Assembly: GCA_003233075.1 (NCBI GenBank)
Contig: QIKQ01000364.1
Coordinates: 1 to 15,157, forward strand
Source of the DNA: Gammaproteobacteria bacterium
Lineage (GTDB): Bacteria > Pseudomonadota > Gammaproteobacteria > SZUA-21
Direction: 5' to 3'
Length of the DNA: 15,157 nt
Below, in pieces: positions 13,794-15,157 of the stretch (position 1 is the first letter of the stretch; each line of letters begins with the position of its first letter). The position numbers were made by a program, and so were the translations under genes. Under the pieces are notes generated by a model, which was not told the DNA's origin, did no database searches, and saw only the letters and a program-made list of their open reading frames with translations.

Positions 13794-15157
13794 ATGTTGG
13801 ATAGAAGTATTTTCAAGGATTTTTGTATACTCGTTGTCATTTTTGGCCTCATATTAAGTTCAAGCCTTTCTGCTGAACAAAAATTAGACAAAAAAACAAC
13901 AGATAGCTCAATTCTATATCAGCCCAAATCAACATCATCTAGCATAGATACCGATGTTGCTGCTTGCTCGTCTTCCCCCGAACTTGAAAGTAAATACCGC
14001 TCTATTCTGCTAGACCCTGCATTAGACCCCAGCAAAATGCATATTTCCGCTGACAAAAGTTATGGCTCAAGACAAAAAATGAACCTGGAAGGTAATGTCA
14101 TCATAAAAGGCGACGGAAAAACTATTCGTGCTGATGAAATAATTTACGACCAAGCCGAAAATAAAATAACCGCAAAAGGTCATGTCTTTTACTCTAATAA
14201 GGGCTTCGCAGTTAAGGCTGATTCCGGATATAAACAAATTAGAGGTGAGCGGGCCGAATTTCATAATGGTCGAGTTTGGTTAGAATCAAGTAAAGCACGA
14301 GCTGATGCACAACATCTAGTCATTGTTAGTAAAACGACAGCTACCTTTAATAAAATTACTTACAGTACCTGCTCTGACACGAGTCGTTTTTGGGAACTTA
14401 AAGCAAGCAAATTTAAGATCAATCGAGAAAAAGGCACAGGCCACGCTAAAAATGTTCTTATAAAAGTAAAAGGCGTTCCCATTTTTTACCTACCATCTCT
14501 TAGTTTTGCAATCGATCAAAAACGTAAGTCTGGATTTTTAATGCCTAGCTTCGGCGACACTGGAAGCTCGGGTAATGATGTTAAAATTCCATTTTATTGG
14601 AATATTGCTCCTAATCGAGATGCCACCCTAACGTCTCGATTTTTAAGTAAGCGTGGTTATCAGTTTATTGGAGAATATCGATACTTAAGTAAAAACGCTA
14701 AAGGAGTTATAGGGCTGGAGTTTTTACCTGACGATAATAATTTTGCCAATCAAGATCGAAATTTATTTTATTACCGTCAAAAAGCCCGAATAGGAAAAAA
14801 CTGGTCAACTGATGTTGATTTAAATTCGGTATCCGACGGCTCTTATGTTGAAGATTTAGGAAATCGTCTCACAGATACGGCGCTTACCCAGTTAGAACGG
14901 AAAATAGATTTAAAATATTCTAGGCCTTATTGGTCGTTAAATGCGATTGCAATCATTTCAGCCTTTAAAAGGCATAGCGGAATCCTATCGGCGACTTCCA
15001 CAAATTTTGCTTGATGGAAATATTCCTCATAGTTCAAACCGCAAATTAACTTATCATATGCAAACGGAAGCGGTGTTATTTGATCATGCAAATGATGTAA
15101 CCACTGGTCTTCGGTACGACATAATGCCAGGCATTTCATATAAGCTACTCGACAAAC
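13794..15157 (+). CDS. lptD: LPS-assembly protein LptD, frameshifted and cut by the window edge
   Basis: LptD is the outer-membrane barrel that, with LptE, inserts lipopolysaccharide into the outer leaflet. A signal peptide (about 1-27, ending SLSA) is followed by Cys58, an OstA/LptA-like beta-jellyroll domain (about 85-190: HISADKSYG, GNVIIKGDGKTIRADEI, KGHVFYSNKG), Cys193 in YSTCSD (the position of E. coli Cys173), and the start of the barrel domain (GVPIFYLPSLSF, KRKSGFLMPSFG, PFYWNIAPNRDATLT). The opening frame ends at TGA 15012-15014 after 406 residues, about half the usual length. Barrel-like sequence continues without a stop in another frame from about 14944 to 15157 (RLQSFQPLKG, RRLPQILLDG, TGLRYDIMPGISY). 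The break lies at 14941-14948 and fits loss of two bases from a GCGCG. LptD is usually essential, so a sequencing or assembly error is at least as likely as a real mutation. Confidence 0.93.

Noticed and set aside
14927..15139. Minus-strand open frame at the right end
   Set aside because: It is opposite the continuing lptD frame (14944-15157), which reads as LptD barrel sequence.

Overview
The window is AT-rich chromosomal DNA of a gammaproteobacterium. Three things point there: the ybeD-lipB-lipA lipoate cluster, an amgK-murU cell-wall recycling pair on the opposite strand from lptD (the arrangement known from Pseudomonas), and an outer membrane implied by LptD. The low GC and the many short palindromic repeats between genes would fit a Legionella/Coxiella-like or other host-associated lineage. 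That placement is inference; no gene here fixes the genus.

Layout. Positions 1-3123 (+ strand) hold a palindromic repeat, ybeD (DUF493), a repeat-bearing gap, lipB, lipA and an ElyC/SanA/YdcF-type (DUF218) membrane protein. Positions 3175-5669 (- strand) are a two-gene operon: a GCS2-type glutamate-cysteine ligase homologue followed by an M14/AstE-aspartoacylase-type zinc hydrolase, substrates unknown. Positions 5670-5987 are a gap packed with palindromes. Positions 5988-7067 (+) encode a lone GT-B (family 4-like) glycosyltransferase, for which I prefer a GTG start over the upstream TTG. Positions 7097-7473 are a MITE-like element with 30-bp terminal inverted repeats and a second palindromic repeat nested inside. 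Positions 7506-9160 (-) are amgK then murU. Positions 9217-13697 (-) are an RND efflux adaptor and its inner-membrane pump. From 13794 (+) lptD begins and runs off the right edge.

How the genes relate. LipB and LipA make protein-bound lipoate: octanoyl transfer, then sulfur insertion. AmgK and MurU convert recycled MurNAc to MurNAc-1-P and then UDP-MurNAc. LptD, the DUF218 protein, the glycosyltransferase and the RND pump all plausibly concern the cell envelope. The ligase/hydrolase pair is the least understood unit.

Points for a second look: (1) lptD has a clear reading-frame break near 14941-14948, best explained by loss of two bases, after which LptD sequence continues in another frame to the window end; (2) four related GCAAGC-centred palindromes, two of them in a 40-bp block repeated in inverted orientation about 5.8 kb apart; (3) the nested MITE-like element; (4) the GCS2-M14 operon. 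I saw no tRNA, rRNA, CRISPR array, transposase or phage gene.
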